Positions 33,850-43,834 of a stretch of 64,000 nt of DNA are shown piece by piece (position 1 is the first letter of the stretch; every line of letters begins with the position of its first letter). A program made the translations under genes and the position numbers. Origin of the DNA: JAZIHH01 sp036678685 (lineage in GTDB: Bacteria > Bacillota > UBA4882 > UBA10575); assembly GCA_036678685.1 (NCBI GenBank), contig JAZIHH010000020.1, positions 310,001 to 374,000 on the forward strand. The letters are read 5' to 3'. Under the pieces are notes generated by a model. That model was not told the DNA's origin, made no database searches, and was given only the letters and a program-made list of their open reading frames with translations.

Positions 33850-35025
33850 TCAGGTCCAGTTTTCCTCCAGGGTCAGAAGTCTTTTCAAGGCGGGAAAGAC
33901 ATCCTCCTTTCCCGTGATTTTAACCATGATAAAATTGTCGTACGGAAGCGATTGTTGAAACAATTTACTAATCGGGCTGACCGTGGGGAAGCCGTCGGAA
34001 TCGATCTCGCCGTAGCCAAATAAGGTGCAGACTTTGCAAAGCCCGGCGGCGGCGGCCACCGCGCGCTCATTATCCTCTTCCCAGTTTTCCCCGTCACTGG
34101 TATGGAAGGCGTAAATATTCCAGACTGCCGGGTTGAAACGTTCTTCAATGATCGCCAGGGCTTTCCGGTACCCGCTGCTGATAAAAGTGCCGCCGGATTC
34201 CACCCGGCGGAAGAATTCCTCTTCGTTGACTTCCCGGGCGGTGGTGGTGTGGGCGATAAAAACTACCTCCACCCGGGTGTATCTCAACCGCAGGTACTGG
34301 TAGAGGAGAAAATAGAAACTGCGCGCCAGGTATTTTTTGGTAAGATGCATGGAACCCGAGGTATCCATGATACAGAAGACCACGGCATTGGCCTGGGGGC
34401 GCCGTTCCTTCCGTACATGGTGATAGCGAAGGTCTTCCTGGTGAAAAGGGAACCGCTCCCCTTCCTGGAAGCCCGGGTCCACCCGGCGGCGGCCCTGCCG
34501 GCGTTTAAGTTTCTCGATGACCGAGCGCTTGATGGCCAGCCGGGGGGGAATCCCTTTCGTCCGGTAGCCCAGGCGCTTCGCTTCCACCTCCGTCTCGGCC
34601 CGGGAGAGTTTTTTCCTTTCCAGGCGGGGCAGGTCAAGGTCGTCAAAAATATAGTTGACCAGGTCCTCGAGGGTGATTTCCGTTTCGTATATCTCTTCGC
34701 CTTCCTCCGCTCCGGGGCCTCCCCGGCCCGGTCCTCCCCTGGCAATAACCTCCCGGGCAATCAGGTCCCCGCGTTTTTCTTTACCGGTTCCCGTCCAGAC
34801 CCCGCCCTGATTCCTTCCGAAAATAAACTGATATTCCTTTAAACCGCGGATTGGAATCTTAATCTTCTTATTCTTACTCCGGCCGATAATACTTTCTTCC
34901 GCCACGATCTCGTGGAGGTTTTTCTTGATCGCCTCTTCCACCAGCCGGCGGTGGCGCCGCCGGTCTTCGGCGGTCCGGTCTCTTACCCCGCTGTCGTATT
35001 CGCGGAAAACAGGCATGCCCCTCAA
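33850..35025 (-). CDS. yhbH: DUF444 / YhbH-YeaH family von Willebrand-A protein
   Basis: A 391-residue protein whose C-terminal half is a vWA-type domain with a metal-site motif DTSGSMHLTKKYLARS near residue 218-233 and a GGTFISSGY segment near 283. The N-terminal half is charged and contains a GPGRGGPGAEEGEE stretch. These proteins occur with PrkA and SpoVR in sporulation and stress settings and may act with the kinase; the activity is not established. It overlaps prkA by 4 bp (ATGA). Confidence 0.93.
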   Translation of the reverse strand: MRGMPVFREYDSGVRDRTAEDRRRHRRLVEEAIKKNLHEIVAEESIIGRSKNKKIKIPIRGLKEYQFIFGRNQGGVWTGTGKEKRGDLIAREVIARGGPGRGGPGAEEGEEIYETEITLEDLVNYIFDDLDLPRLERKKLSRAETEVEAKRLGYRTKGIPPRLAIKRSVIEKLKRRQGRRRVDPGFQEGERFPFHQEDLRYHHVRKERRPQANAVVFCIMDTSGSMHLTKKYLARSFYFLLYQYLRLRYTRVEVVFIAHTTTAREVNEEEFFRRVESGGTFISSGYRKALAIIEERFNPAVWNIYAFHTSDGENWEEDNERAVAAAAGLCKVCTLFGYGEIDSDGFPTVSPISKLFQQSLPYDNFIMVKITGKEDVFPALKRLLTLEENWT

Positions 35026-36947
35026 TCCTTCCAGAGATTATTGGCGGCGTATTTCAGAACCACGTTACAGCAGTGGTCACAGTAGCCGTTTTTCTTCATC
35101 TCTTCCACCATGGCGTGGAGTTTTTCACTCTGTTCCTTATCCCGCACCTTGGCCATGGTGATCACCCGTGACAATTCCCTGACCGAACTGGTGAGTTTTT
35201 TTTCGATGGCTTCCTTGAGCGGTTCGTAACTCCGGTAATTCAGTTTGCCGCCGCTGCGCAGGACAAAAAACATATAGGCGGTGACGTCCTGGCGGAATCC
35301 TTTGGCCGCGGAACCGGTGATCCCGATCTGCTCCTCAATGGAGGCCAGAAACTTCTCGTCCGGCTCCAGCTCCTCACCGGTGTTCCGGTCTTTGATCTTA
35401 GTTTTATTCACAAAAGCCTCGGCGTGGTCCAGATAATTGTTAAAAAGGGCTTCGGCCTGTTCGTTAAAGCCGTGAATAAAGGCTTTGGTAACTTCCCTTT
35501 CCAATATGCGGTGGTATTCGTTTTTTAAGGTGTTTTGGAGAAAACTTAAATACCGGCGGCGTTCGTCCTCGGCGATGGAGAGGTCCTTGGTCTCTTTGAC
35601 CAGGCTTTCCAGGATACTGATGGGATTGATACAGTTATGTTCCGATTCGGACAGGGCCCGGTCAATGGCTTTGACCACAAAACGGGTGGAAAGGCCGGTC
35701 ATCCCTTCCCTAGGTGATTCTTCTTTTAATTCAAAAATGTCGACTTTTTGGACGATTCCTTTTTCCACAATTTCTTCGCCATTGTAGATCTTCAGTTTGG
35801 TCAGGGGATCGACCTTGTCGGAAGGGGTCAGCCGGGTCAAAATGGCGAACATGGCAGCCATTTCCAGGGTATGGGGGGCGATGTGCATGGAAAAACGGCT
35901 TTGCCGGAGAATTTTTTGGTAGATTTTGACTTCCTCATTCAATTCCAGACAGTAGGGGACTTCAATTTTGACGATCCGGTCCAGGATGGCCTCGTTGGTA
36001 TGATCCGACTTGAATTTATTCCACTCCGCCTCGTTGGAGTGGGCCAGGATGATCCCGTCAAAATAGATCATCGGCCCTTTCCCCGGGGAAGGAATAACTT
36101 TTTCCTGGGTGGCGGTGATCATGACATGCAGGTATTCGATCTCATTCTTAAAGACCTCAATGAACTCGACAATGCCCCGGTTTCCCACGTTGAACGCGCC
36201 GTTTAGGGAGAGGACCCGCGGATCGTCTTCGGGGTAGAGGTCGATTTTGGAGATATCGACCGAACCGATGAGTACCGAGGTATCCTGATTGTTCGGGTCA
36301 ACCGGCGGCACGACGCCAATCCCTTTCCGGGACCGGATCGAGTATTCCACCACTTCGACCGGGAAGCGTTCATACTCCCCGTTATACTCGTTTTTAAGAC
36401 GGTAACGGCAAACAGGACAAAGGTCGCCTTCAATATGTACATTTAAAAGCGTCATAAATTTTTTCCGCAGGTGCATGGGGATGAGGTGCAGGGGTTCTTC
36501 CTGCATCGGACAATCTTTTAAGGCGAAAATAGGGGGGCTCGTCTCCAAGCCGTGTTTCAATGCTTCCATGATGGAGGATTTCCCGGCGCCTACCGGGCCG
36601 ACCAAATATAGGACCTGGCGGGATTCTTCCCCCATCATGGCCGCAGAGTGAAAATAACGGACAATTTTCATAATGGTTTCGTCAATTCCGTAAAAGTCCT
36701 CAAAAAAATGGTATTTCTTAATAATCCGGTTACCGTAGATTCGTTTTAACCGGGGATGCTCTTCGGTGTTAAGAATCGTGGCGCCTTTTTCCATGATTAC
36801 CTCATACATATGCTGGTGGGCCAGTTTTACGATGGACGGGTCTTTTTTAACCAGTTCCAAATAGTCCAGAAAGGTGCCGGAAAATTGCCGGTAGGTCCGC
36901 TTTGCGCGGTCCTCTTTGATTATATCCTCAAACGTTTTTTTATCCAC
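35022..36947 (-). CDS. prkA: PrkA-family serine protein kinase / AAA+ protein
   Basis: A 641-residue protein of the PrkA/YeaG family. Walker A GPVGAGKS is at 117-124; the family's N-terminal FSGTFLDYLELVKKDPS and the central CPVCRYRL zinc-like pair are visible, and the C-terminal kinase-like domain follows about residue 400. Initially described as a serine kinase, it has also been linked to AAA+ protease-like activity; which applies here cannot be read. It is the first gene of the operon; 37 kb-side a terminator precedes it. Confidence 0.95.
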   Translation of the reverse strand: MDKKTFEDIIKEDRAKRTYRQFSGTFLDYLELVKKDPSIVKLAHQHMYEVIMEKGATILNTEEHPRLKRIYGNRIIKKYHFFEDFYGIDETIMKIVRYFHSAAMMGEESRQVLYLVGPVGAGKSSIMEALKHGLETSPPIFALKDCPMQEEPLHLIPMHLRKKFMTLLNVHIEGDLCPVCRYRLKNEYNGEYERFPVEVVEYSIRSRKGIGVVPPVDPNNQDTSVLIGSVDISKIDLYPEDDPRVLSLNGAFNVGNRGIVEFIEVFKNEIEYLHVMITATQEKVIPSPGKGPMIYFDGIILAHSNEAEWNKFKSDHTNEAILDRIVKIEVPYCLELNEEVKIYQKILRQSRFSMHIAPHTLEMAAMFAILTRLTPSDKVDPLTKLKIYNGEEIVEKGIVQKVDIFELKEESPREGMTGLSTRFVVKAIDRALSESEHNCINPISILESLVKETKDLSIAEDERRRYLSFLQNTLKNEYHRILEREVTKAFIHGFNEQAEALFNNYLDHAEAFVNKTKIKDRNTGEELEPDEKFLASIEEQIGITGSAAKGFRQDVTAYMFFVLRSGGKLNYRSYEPLKEAIEKKLTSSVRELSRVITMAKVRDKEQSEKLHAMVEEMKKNGYCDHCCNVVLKYAANNLWKD

Positions 36948-37045
36948 GGCAATCTCTCCTCAGCCTGATTTTCCCTCCTATATAGTTTATATTTTAAAAA
37001 ACTGAAACGTCCAATTCTATTTGGAGAATCTTTTGTCTTTTTTTT

Positions 37046-37091
37046 GTAAAAATGATACCGGCGGGCCGGGGAACCTGGACCCGCCGGTATC
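37046..37091 (-). terminator. Strong terminator between the barrel-like gene and prkA
   Basis: A perfect 12-bp inverted repeat (arms 37080-37091 and 37054-37065 around a 14-nt loop) ends on the minus strand in ATTTTT. It ends the 37115 gene's transcript and insulates prkA. Confidence 0.85.
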
Positions 37092-37114
37092 GTATAGCAG
37101 GGTACGAAAATAAA

Positions 37115-37561
37115 TTAGTGGACAAAAAAGCCCAGATTGAAGCCGAAGGAATTGTCGTAGGCTTCATTCAGGAAAATCGTATAAACAGCTTCTCCGCTTA
37201 AGCCGGCGTTTTTCCCGGTGGTGATTTTCGCCCCGCAGGTAAGGTCGATGCTGGTTCCGTGACTCGAACTGTAACCGGCCCCTACTCCCACGTATGAGTC
37301 AAAACCCCCGGTTCCTTTAAGGGCATAAAGAACATCGGCTTTTCCCCGGTAATAACTGTTACCGTTGGCGCGGTAATAGAAGGAGCCGCGCACGGTTATG
37401 TTGTCGGTTAACGCACTTTTGGCCGATAGTCCCACCCAATAGTGTCCGCCCCAATAGGAGGCAGTCCCTTCCACCGCAACCTCTTGGGCGGCAGCGGCGG
37501 TACTGAGCAGAAGGAGCAAGCCCAAAGTAACGATGACCTGTTTTTGCATGATTTTTTTCAT
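37115..37561 (-). CDS. Small exported beta-barrel-like protein
   Basis: A 148-residue protein with a clear signal peptide (MKKIMQKQVIVTLGLLLLLSTAAAAQ) and then about eight short alternating strands (GTASYWGGHYWVGLSAK, NITVRGSFYYRAN, YVGVGAGYSSSHG, FGFNLGFFVH). It resembles a small eight-stranded outer-membrane barrel such as those in diderm bacteria. The last residue is His, not the common Phe, so insertion by the usual machinery is uncertain. No family recognised. ATG 37561 follows GGGAGG. Confidence 0.75.
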   Translation of the reverse strand: MKKIMQKQVIVTLGLLLLLSTAAAAQEVAVEGTASYWGGHYWVGLSAKSALTDNITVRGSFYYRANGNSYYRGKADVLYALKGTGGFDSYVGVGAGYSSSHGTSIDLTCGAKITTGKNAGLSGEAVYTIFLNEAYDNSFGFNLGFFVH

Positions 37562-37615
37562 TTTTTAAACCTCCCACAAAATTAATTGTCCCTGCCAAGA
37601 AAAATTTTTCCAGGT

Positions 37616-40600
37616 TTACAACTCAATAAAACCGGTTTTCACTTGGTACCGGCCGCCGGTTTTGGCCTCGAGCACGCGCCGGTACTCTTCCAGTTGGGAT
37701 TCGTCCATGGTCTCGCCGGTTTTAAAGTCCAGGATCAAAAGCTCCTTTTTCTCCTCGTCCACCAGTAACCGGTCAATCCGGTATCTTTGGCCGCCGTCCT
37801 CGATCTCGTACTCGGTGAAGACCCGCCGGCAGCGGTCAAAAAGGTCCGGACGGGAAGCGAGGAAATTTTCGACCCGGGAGACGAGGTCCTTTATTCTTTC
37901 CGCGCCAAGGATATTGCCGTAGCCGGCTAAAACCATCCGGCGGGCATAGGCCCTTTCCTCCGGAGTGTTATATTTAATATGCTCCAGATAATAATGGGCG
38001 GCCAGGCCGGCGATTCTTTTTTTCTGCTGTTCCAGCGTGGTCCCGAATTCCTTGTTCCGGTTGATCCTTTCCACCTCCGCCGCCGGGGGCCGGGCGGGGG
38101 TGAAAAACGGGCGCAACGGGGGCAGCGCGGTCTGGGCTTCACTTTTCGCCTTTACTTCGACGTGCAAAGAGCCCAGTTCCTTACGGGCCGTCAGCGCGGC
38201 GAGGGATTCCACGCCTGCGGCGGCGAGAAGGGCCGGTTCGTAAAAACCGTACTCTTTGCTCTCCTGCCAGTCGGCTCCGGGATTGTCCGGCTGTAACTGG
38301 CGCGGGCCTTCGATGTAGAGAAAAAGGTTGCTTTCCGGTCTGGTCACCGCCACGTAGAGGATGTTGATCTCTTCCTCCAGTTCTTTACTTTTTTCTTCTT
38401 CGGCGAAATCATAACCGAGACAGGGCAAGTATTTGAGATAGCGGCCGTTGGTCAGGAGGTAGTCTTTTATTTCGGTAAAATCCTCATCAAACCGGACGAA
38501 GAGTTTCATGTTCCGGCTCCCGCCGCCCCGGCGGGCGGAAGGTTTCCAGTAGAAAAAGACGGTTTCAAAGGAGAGCCCCTTGGCTTTGTGGACGGTCATT
38601 AATTGAACGGTGTTTTCCTGCTGGACGCCTACTTGTTTAAGGCGGTCGCTGTTTTTATTCTCCTCCACATAGTTCAGGAAATCGCGGAGACTGGAATGGT
38701 TGCGCATCAGCACATAAAAGCGGAAAAGGTTTTTCAGGGCGCCGCTGTTTTCCTGGTAGAGGCCGATGATGCCGGACCGCGCAAGCAAAAGATGGGGCAG
38801 TTCTTCCCAGGCTTCGCCGCGCAGGTCACGTACCAGACCGAGGGCGGATTTCAACCCGGGAACCGGAGGTAACGGCGCCTCTTTCTCTCCCATTAAAAAG
38901 CGCTCGATGGCGGGTTTGTGCGTAAAGAGGTGTTTGAGGTCCCGCCGGTTAATACCCCCCAGGTCGCTGCGGAGGAATTTGACCAGGGACAGGTAATCCT
39001 GGTAAGCCAGGTAGGAAAGGAGAAAATAGAGGGGTTGGACCGCCTCATGGTCGAGCAGGCTTTCCCTGCTTTCAAGCAGGTAAGGAAGGCCTTCCTTGTC
39101 CAACTCGGCGGCGATGGCCTCCAGGTCGGCCCCGGTACGGGCCAGAACGGCCGTCGCGCCGTATCCGGGCAAAGCCTTTATTCGTTTAGCGATTTCCCTT
39201 TTTAAATCCACGGTGATCCGGCTGTTTAATTCTTTTATCGCCTCCTGTTCGCCGGTCGGCAGGTTTTGAAAGGTGCGGGTGTCCGTCCTGACCCTTAGCG
39301 CCTCCCCACCCAGAAGCAACTCGACATAGCCTTCTTTTTTACCGGGCGGCGGTTCCACGGGCTCGTACTCCCACCCGGTCTCCGCCGCCAGGCGGGTAAA
39401 AAAGGAGTTCACAAAGGCGACAATCCTTTTGTCACTCCGGTAACAGGTGGACAAACGCTCGCTTTTCCCTCCCAGGATCTTGTCGAGACGGGCAAATAGT
39501 TCCTTTTCTCCGCCGCGCCAGCCGTAGATGGATTGCTTTTCATCGCCGACGGCAATGATATTCTCGACCTTGTTAAGCAGAGGTTTTAGGATTTTCCACT
39601 GCAGAATGCCGGTGTCCTGAAATTCATCGATAAAGACGGTTTTCACCCGGGTGCCCAGGAGTTCGAAAAAATAGGCGCTGACTTTTTCCCCGTTCACCAG
39701 GGCCAGGCTTTCTTCATACAAGTATTTATAAGTATAATTACTTATATCCTGGTGGGTGAAGAGCTTGGTTTTAAATTTTAACCGGTCGTACAGGGCAAAA
39801 ATACGGGCGGAAAAGTTAAATATCTCCTCTTCGTACGGGATCATCTCCCGATTATAGATCCAGGCCGCCAGCTGCCGGCGGAATTCGTCGTATTTCGCCG
39901 CCATTTCCGTGCGTAGATGGTCGACGTCTTTACTTTTTAGCTTGTTTCCGTTCCAGGGAGGAGACTGAAAAAAGAGGTCCCTATTTTTCCAGATTAAATC
40001 TTCTTTGGCCTTAAGACTGTCGAGGCGGAGATATTCGGGAATGAGGGTTTTAAAATTTTTCGCCAAAAACTCTTCCAGGGTGCCGTCTTTGACGGCCGCC
40101 GCCTCTTGTAGGTAACAGAGGATCTCCTCCAGGCAGCCGGGGAGATTTTTCACCTGCCGGGGGGCCCGGGGACGGCGCCGGACCATTAAAAACACCCAGC
40201 GGTGGTCCAGCATCTTCCGGATGAGATCAAGGTAGCGATCAATATCCCGCTCGGCGGTGTCGGCCAGGAACTTTTCCATCAGGGCAAAATCATCCGCTTT
40301 GTCCAGCATGGCTTTGAAAACCTCTTCAATGATTTCGCTGTTTTTTTCCTCTTCGATAATCTCATAATGCACCACTCCCAGGTAAGGGGCGACGGCCTGT
40401 TTAAAGAGGCGGGTGATAAAACTGTCGATGGTATGAATATGAAGGCGGTCTTTATTTTTTAACATGGCGGCATAGGTTTCCGCCAGGAGGGGCCGGTTCA
40501 GGCGCAGGCCGGGAAAGATCTTTTGCAGGTTTTTCCATACCTCGCTTTGGTCGCCGTTGTGAACCAGATCTTCCAGATGGGCGAAGATTCTTTCGCGAAT

Positions 40601-40738
40601 TTCCGCCGTGGCCTTACGGGTAAAGGTCATCACCACTATTTCCCCGTAGGACTCTCCCTGGAGGAGAGCGGCGACATATTCCAGGGAAAGACGGTAAGTT
40701 TTCCCCGTCCCGGCGCCGGCTTTTAAGATTTTAATCAT
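37616..40738 (-). CDS. addA: AddA-type ATP-dependent helicase/nuclease subunit A
   Basis: A 1,040-residue UvrD-like helicase with a C-terminal nuclease. Walker A AGAGTGKT is at 7-14; VMTFTRKATAEIRERI and Walker B VFIDEFQDTGILQWKIL follow; VGDEKQSIYGWRGGE is motif III-IV. The PD-(D/E)xK nuclease is at the C-terminus (YRIDRLLVDEEKKELLILDF, KTG), with Asp and Glu/Asp in place. It would process double-strand breaks with AddB. It is slightly short of the Bacillus protein (about 1,230). It overlaps addB by 4 bp. Confidence 0.9.
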   Translation of the reverse strand: MIKILKAGAGTGKTYRLSLEYVAALLQGESYGEIVVMTFTRKATAEIRERIFAHLEDLVHNGDQSEVWKNLQKIFPGLRLNRPLLAETYAAMLKNKDRLHIHTIDSFITRLFKQAVAPYLGVVHYEIIEEEKNSEIIEEVFKAMLDKADDFALMEKFLADTAERDIDRYLDLIRKMLDHRWVFLMVRRRPRAPRQVKNLPGCLEEILCYLQEAAAVKDGTLEEFLAKNFKTLIPEYLRLDSLKAKEDLIWKNRDLFFQSPPWNGNKLKSKDVDHLRTEMAAKYDEFRRQLAAWIYNREMIPYEEEIFNFSARIFALYDRLKFKTKLFTHQDISNYTYKYLYEESLALVNGEKVSAYFFELLGTRVKTVFIDEFQDTGILQWKILKPLLNKVENIIAVGDEKQSIYGWRGGEKELFARLDKILGGKSERLSTCYRSDKRIVAFVNSFFTRLAAETGWEYEPVEPPPGKKEGYVELLLGGEALRVRTDTRTFQNLPTGEQEAIKELNSRITVDLKREIAKRIKALPGYGATAVLARTGADLEAIAAELDKEGLPYLLESRESLLDHEAVQPLYFLLSYLAYQDYLSLVKFLRSDLGGINRRDLKHLFTHKPAIERFLMGEKEAPLPPVPGLKSALGLVRDLRGEAWEELPHLLLARSGIIGLYQENSGALKNLFRFYVLMRNHSSLRDFLNYVEENKNSDRLKQVGVQQENTVQLMTVHKAKGLSFETVFFYWKPSARRGGGSRNMKLFVRFDEDFTEIKDYLLTNGRYLKYLPCLGYDFAEEEKSKELEEEINILYVAVTRPESNLFLYIEGPRQLQPDNPGADWQESKEYGFYEPALLAAAGVESLAALTARKELGSLHVEVKAKSEAQTALPPLRPFFTPARPPAAEVERINRNKEFGTTLEQQKKRIAGLAAHYYLEHIKYNTPEERAYARRMVLAGYGNILGAERIKDLVSRVENFLASRPDLFDRCRRVFTEYEIEDGGQRYRIDRLLVDEEKKELLILDFKTGETMDESQLEEYRRVLEAKTGGRYQVKTGFIEL

Positions 40739-43293
40739 TGGTCCTTCACCACCCGGCAGAGATCAAACCAGTCGCAATTTTGACAAAGGGACTGTTTATA
40801 GACGGCCCGGTATTCCCCGGCCGTAAAAAACTCCTGGAGTTTGCCCCGGATTTTCGCCGCCAGGTCCGTTTCGGCCCCGGCAAGGCCCGGAGAGTATTGC
40901 TGCTTCAGGACATCATAAACGGCCCGCTCGACGGGAAGGGGCCGCCCCGCCTCCATACCAAGGAGGAGCGCATAGAAATCCAGCTGTACCAGGCTGCCCG
41001 CGCCGGTCTTAAAATCAATCACCCACCTTTTTTCGCCGGTATCGACCAGGAGATCGACCCGGCCGCTCAGGTAAAGGTCCACCGGGGGAGAGCGGAAAAA
41101 AGGTGTTTCTCCTTTAACCGGCCGGTACTCGGTTTTGAGTTCTTGAATGGCTCCGGTTTTTTCTTTCAACACCTGCAGAAAATGGAGGACCGAGTCCCGT
41201 ACTTTGTTGAGGAGCACCGCCCGGTAGTATTGGCAATAGTAATCGTTGATTTTCGGGCTGTAGGTGTAAAATTTGTTGTCAATCACCTCTTCCACCAGGG
41301 CGGAAGAGGCGTTTAATTCCGGCCCGGCACGGTTGAGAACTTCCGCAAAGATCTCATGGACCAGGGCGCCGAATAAAGGAGGACTGATTTTCTTTCTCGG
41401 CTGCACCCGTTTTTCCGCCCGGACGATATATTCGATATAGAATTTGAAATAACATTCGTCCAGTGTCCGGTATTTATAATAAGTAAGGGAAAAAGTCCGG
41501 CCGGGGAAGTCTTTCTCTTCCATCGCCGGCCAGTCTTGTCCGGCCGCACGTTTACTTTCCGGTTTTACGACCCCGCCCCCGCCGGCGAAAATACCCGCGA
41601 CCGCCGCGGGAATTGCTCCGGCCCTGATCCCGGCTTCCACCATCTTCAGATTATACTTTAAACGCAATTCCTCCAGGAAGGAACTGGGGGTCAGGTTCTC
41701 CTCGGGATTTTTCAGAGTGAAAACCACCGCCCTTTTACTGCTGAAAAGGTGCCGGAAAAAGGCGTACTTTTCCCAAAGCCTTTTTTCCGCCGCCGTGGGC
41801 AGCCCGAGCCCCTTCCGTTGCCGGTCGGTAAGGAGAAAGTTTCCCCCGCCTTCCGAAGGGATAATACCATGGGTAATGTTTATAAACGCCACCTTTTCCC
41901 GGTAAAGGTGGGGGGCTTCCCGGAGAGGGGTTATTTTAATCTCTTCGTTGGCCTCTTGAATCCGTTCGACTTTTTTGTAGGCCAGGTAGTTGAGGGCCAG
42001 CCGGAAAAGACCAAGCGCCCGCCGGGAAAAGTATTGCTCCCAATCGCCGGCGATCCCCATTTCTTCCAGGGAGTTTAATTCCAAAAGGGCATCAAAATAC
42101 CTGGTGATATTCTTGGCGTACTGCCGGTCATTGAGGGACTGGAGATCAAGTTTTTCGAGGAAACTGCATAATTGGCTGAGATTTTCCACCCGCTCGAGGC
42201 GGGCCAGATCTTCCATGACCGGCGAAAATTCTCCGGGGGAATAATAGTAGACGTATTCCTCCGCGGCCGCCTCCTGCAGTCTTTCGACGGCACTCTCGCC
42301 CAGGCCGTAATATGCGCGGAATTCCGGCAGGTATAAGGCTTGAAGCAGGGCGTTGACTTCCACCTGAAGGTACCCCCCCTGCCGGCGGGCGCTGAGGGCC
42401 AGGTTATAGAGGGCTTCTAAATACCGGTAGATTTTCGTCTCCTTAAAACTCACCTCCCGGCCGCCGCCGATTTTCCCGGTGGCCAGAAGCCGGTGGTAGG
42501 GGTTGTCCGGATCAGCGTCCAAAATAGCAAAAGGTTTTTCCGCCGCCGCCAAGGCAACCAGGTTGACCGCCTGGAGAAGGTCTTCTTCGGTATAATAGAG
42601 TTGAATCTCCGTCCCCGGCTGTTCCGGAAGGGAGACCGCCTTCAACCGGAGATTTTCTTCGTCAAAATCGGCCGGAGACATCTGCAGGTAGAGGTGAACG
42701 GGCCACCCCTTCTCTTCCAAAAAGCGGAGGAGTCTTTTTTCCTTGGGCGTAAAATTGATGATATTGACAAAAACAATTTCCCGGTAGCCGCCCAGGAACT
42801 CCCCGTTGAAACAGGAGAAATCAAAGGCGAGAGTGGCATCGGTATATTCCAATTTGTCCAGGCCGGCCAGGTATCTTTCCCTGATCCCCTGCAGGATCCG
42901 GTATTTTTTCTCCTGCCATTCCTGTAATCCGGTGAGGCGGTGGATTTCATATTCGCTCAACTCGTCATAAAAGCGGAAAAAATGGCCGGCCGGCTCAATA
43001 ACGTCAAAGTAATCGTCAATCTGCAGTTCCTCTTTTTCTTCGGCGGTGAGCAGTTGGTAGAAGAAGACCGGCAGTTTCTCTTCCCGCAGGACCAGCCGGT
43101 CGGGGGGGAAGAGTTTTTCTTTTAGGTCGCGGAGGGTGAGAAAAGCGCAGGGCGGTTTTAAAAAAGGCGGTTGATAATACTCCCGGGCTTTGGCCAGGTT
43201 GGCCTGATCGGCAAAAACAAAGACCCGGGGTAAATCCCCTTCCACAGCCCGGGCCAGAATATTCTCCTGGTAACCCAGATAGGTTATTTTCAT
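40735..43293 (-). CDS. addB: AddB-type nuclease subunit with Fe-S-like cysteines
   Basis: An 852-residue protein. The C-terminal third has a PD-(D/E)xK nuclease: YLSGRVDLLVDTGEKRWVID then FKTGAGSLVQLDFYALLLG. The Cys pattern C-Q-N-C-D-W-F-D-L-C (CxxCxxxxxC) at the C-terminus, with an earlier Cys in TLDECYFKFYIEYI, matches the 4Fe-4S staple of AddB. Unlike Bacillus AddB no N-terminal Walker A is seen. ATG 43293 with GGGAAGGGATAAGG upstream is the likely start; the longer frame to 43479 opens with Arg-rich residues and lacks a ribosome site. Confidence 0.82.
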   Translation of the reverse strand: MKITYLGYQENILARAVEGDLPRVFVFADQANLAKAREYYQPPFLKPPCAFLTLRDLKEKLFPPDRLVLREEKLPVFFYQLLTAEEKEELQIDDYFDVIEPAGHFFRFYDELSEYEIHRLTGLQEWQEKKYRILQGIRERYLAGLDKLEYTDATLAFDFSCFNGEFLGGYREIVFVNIINFTPKEKRLLRFLEEKGWPVHLYLQMSPADFDEENLRLKAVSLPEQPGTEIQLYYTEEDLLQAVNLVALAAAEKPFAILDADPDNPYHRLLATGKIGGGREVSFKETKIYRYLEALYNLALSARRQGGYLQVEVNALLQALYLPEFRAYYGLGESAVERLQEAAAEEYVYYYSPGEFSPVMEDLARLERVENLSQLCSFLEKLDLQSLNDRQYAKNITRYFDALLELNSLEEMGIAGDWEQYFSRRALGLFRLALNYLAYKKVERIQEANEEIKITPLREAPHLYREKVAFINITHGIIPSEGGGNFLLTDRQRKGLGLPTAAEKRLWEKYAFFRHLFSSKRAVVFTLKNPEENLTPSSFLEELRLKYNLKMVEAGIRAGAIPAAVAGIFAGGGGVVKPESKRAAGQDWPAMEEKDFPGRTFSLTYYKYRTLDECYFKFYIEYIVRAEKRVQPRKKISPPLFGALVHEIFAEVLNRAGPELNASSALVEEVIDNKFYTYSPKINDYYCQYYRAVLLNKVRDSVLHFLQVLKEKTGAIQELKTEYRPVKGETPFFRSPPVDLYLSGRVDLLVDTGEKRWVIDFKTGAGSLVQLDFYALLLGMEAGRPLPVERAVYDVLKQQYSPGLAGAETDLAAKIRGKLQEFFTAGEYRAVYKQSLCQNCDWFDLCRVVKDQ

Positions 43294-43508
43294 CCTTATC
43301 CCTTCCCGAAACACCTGACCATCCCTGTCGATGGCGGCGAAATCTTTTTTCTGTAACCTTCCATGGGGGTCCTTAATTTGCCCAAGGGTGGGGCGGTACC
43401 ATAAAAATTCGCTATTAATCGTCAAGATCCTTTGCGGCTGGAAAATTACAGGCATTCTCCGCCTTAAAGCCGCCTGCAAAAAGTCGAGATAATTTCCCCG
43501 GCGTTAGC

Positions 43509-43537
43509 TTGACCCGGCGGTTGGCTGGTGGTATAAT
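43509..43537 (+). promoter_or_regulatory. Strong sigma-A promoter for the tRNA pair
   Basis: TTGACC at 43509-43514, a 17-bp spacer and perfect TATAAT at 43532-43537, 16 bp before the first tRNA. Confidence 0.85.
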
Positions 43538-43552
43538 ATATACGGCATCGGT

Positions 43553-43626
43553 TGGGGGGTCGTCTAATGGCAGGACGACGGGTTCTGGCCCCGTTAGTGA
43601 GGGTTCGAGTCCTTCCCCCCCAGCCA
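43553..43626 (+). tRNA. tRNA-Gln(CTG)
   Basis: A complete cloverleaf: acceptor TGGGGGG (43553-43559) pairs with 43616-43622; D stem GTC/GAC; anticodon stem ACGGG/CCCGT with loop TTCTGGC, anticodon CTG at 43585-43587; T arm GAGGG/CCTTC with TTCGAGT loop. CCA is encoded at 43624-43626. Confidence 0.95.
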
Positions 43627-43639
43627 TTCTTATTCCTAC

Positions 43640-43715
43640 GGCCCCATCGTCTAGAGGTCCAGGACACCACCCTCTCAAGGTGGAGACACGGGTTCGATTC
43701 CCGTTGGGGCTACCA
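43640..43715 (+). tRNA. tRNA-Glu(CTC)
   Basis: Acceptor GGCCCCA (43640-43646) pairs with 43705-43711; anticodon stem CCACC/GGTGG with loop CTCTCAA, anticodon CTC; T arm ACGGG/CCCGT with TTCGATT loop. CCA encoded at 43713-43715. It lies 13 bp after tRNA-Gln and shares its promoter. Confidence 0.94.
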
Positions 43716-43763
43716 TCTTTCTTTCCCCGGTTTGCTGCCGAGCTAAAGTCCAGTTATAACATT

Positions 43764-43788
43764 CTCCTTAAACAAGGAGGATTTTTTT
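43764..43788 (+). terminator. Terminator after the tRNA pair
   Basis: CTCCTT (43764-43769) pairs with AAGGAG (43774-43779) around AAAC, followed by GA and seven T residues (43782-43788). Confidence 0.6.
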
Positions 43789-43834
43789 ATGGCAGGAAAA
43801 GCCCTTGGATGCTTGACCGAAGGAGGGAACTTGA

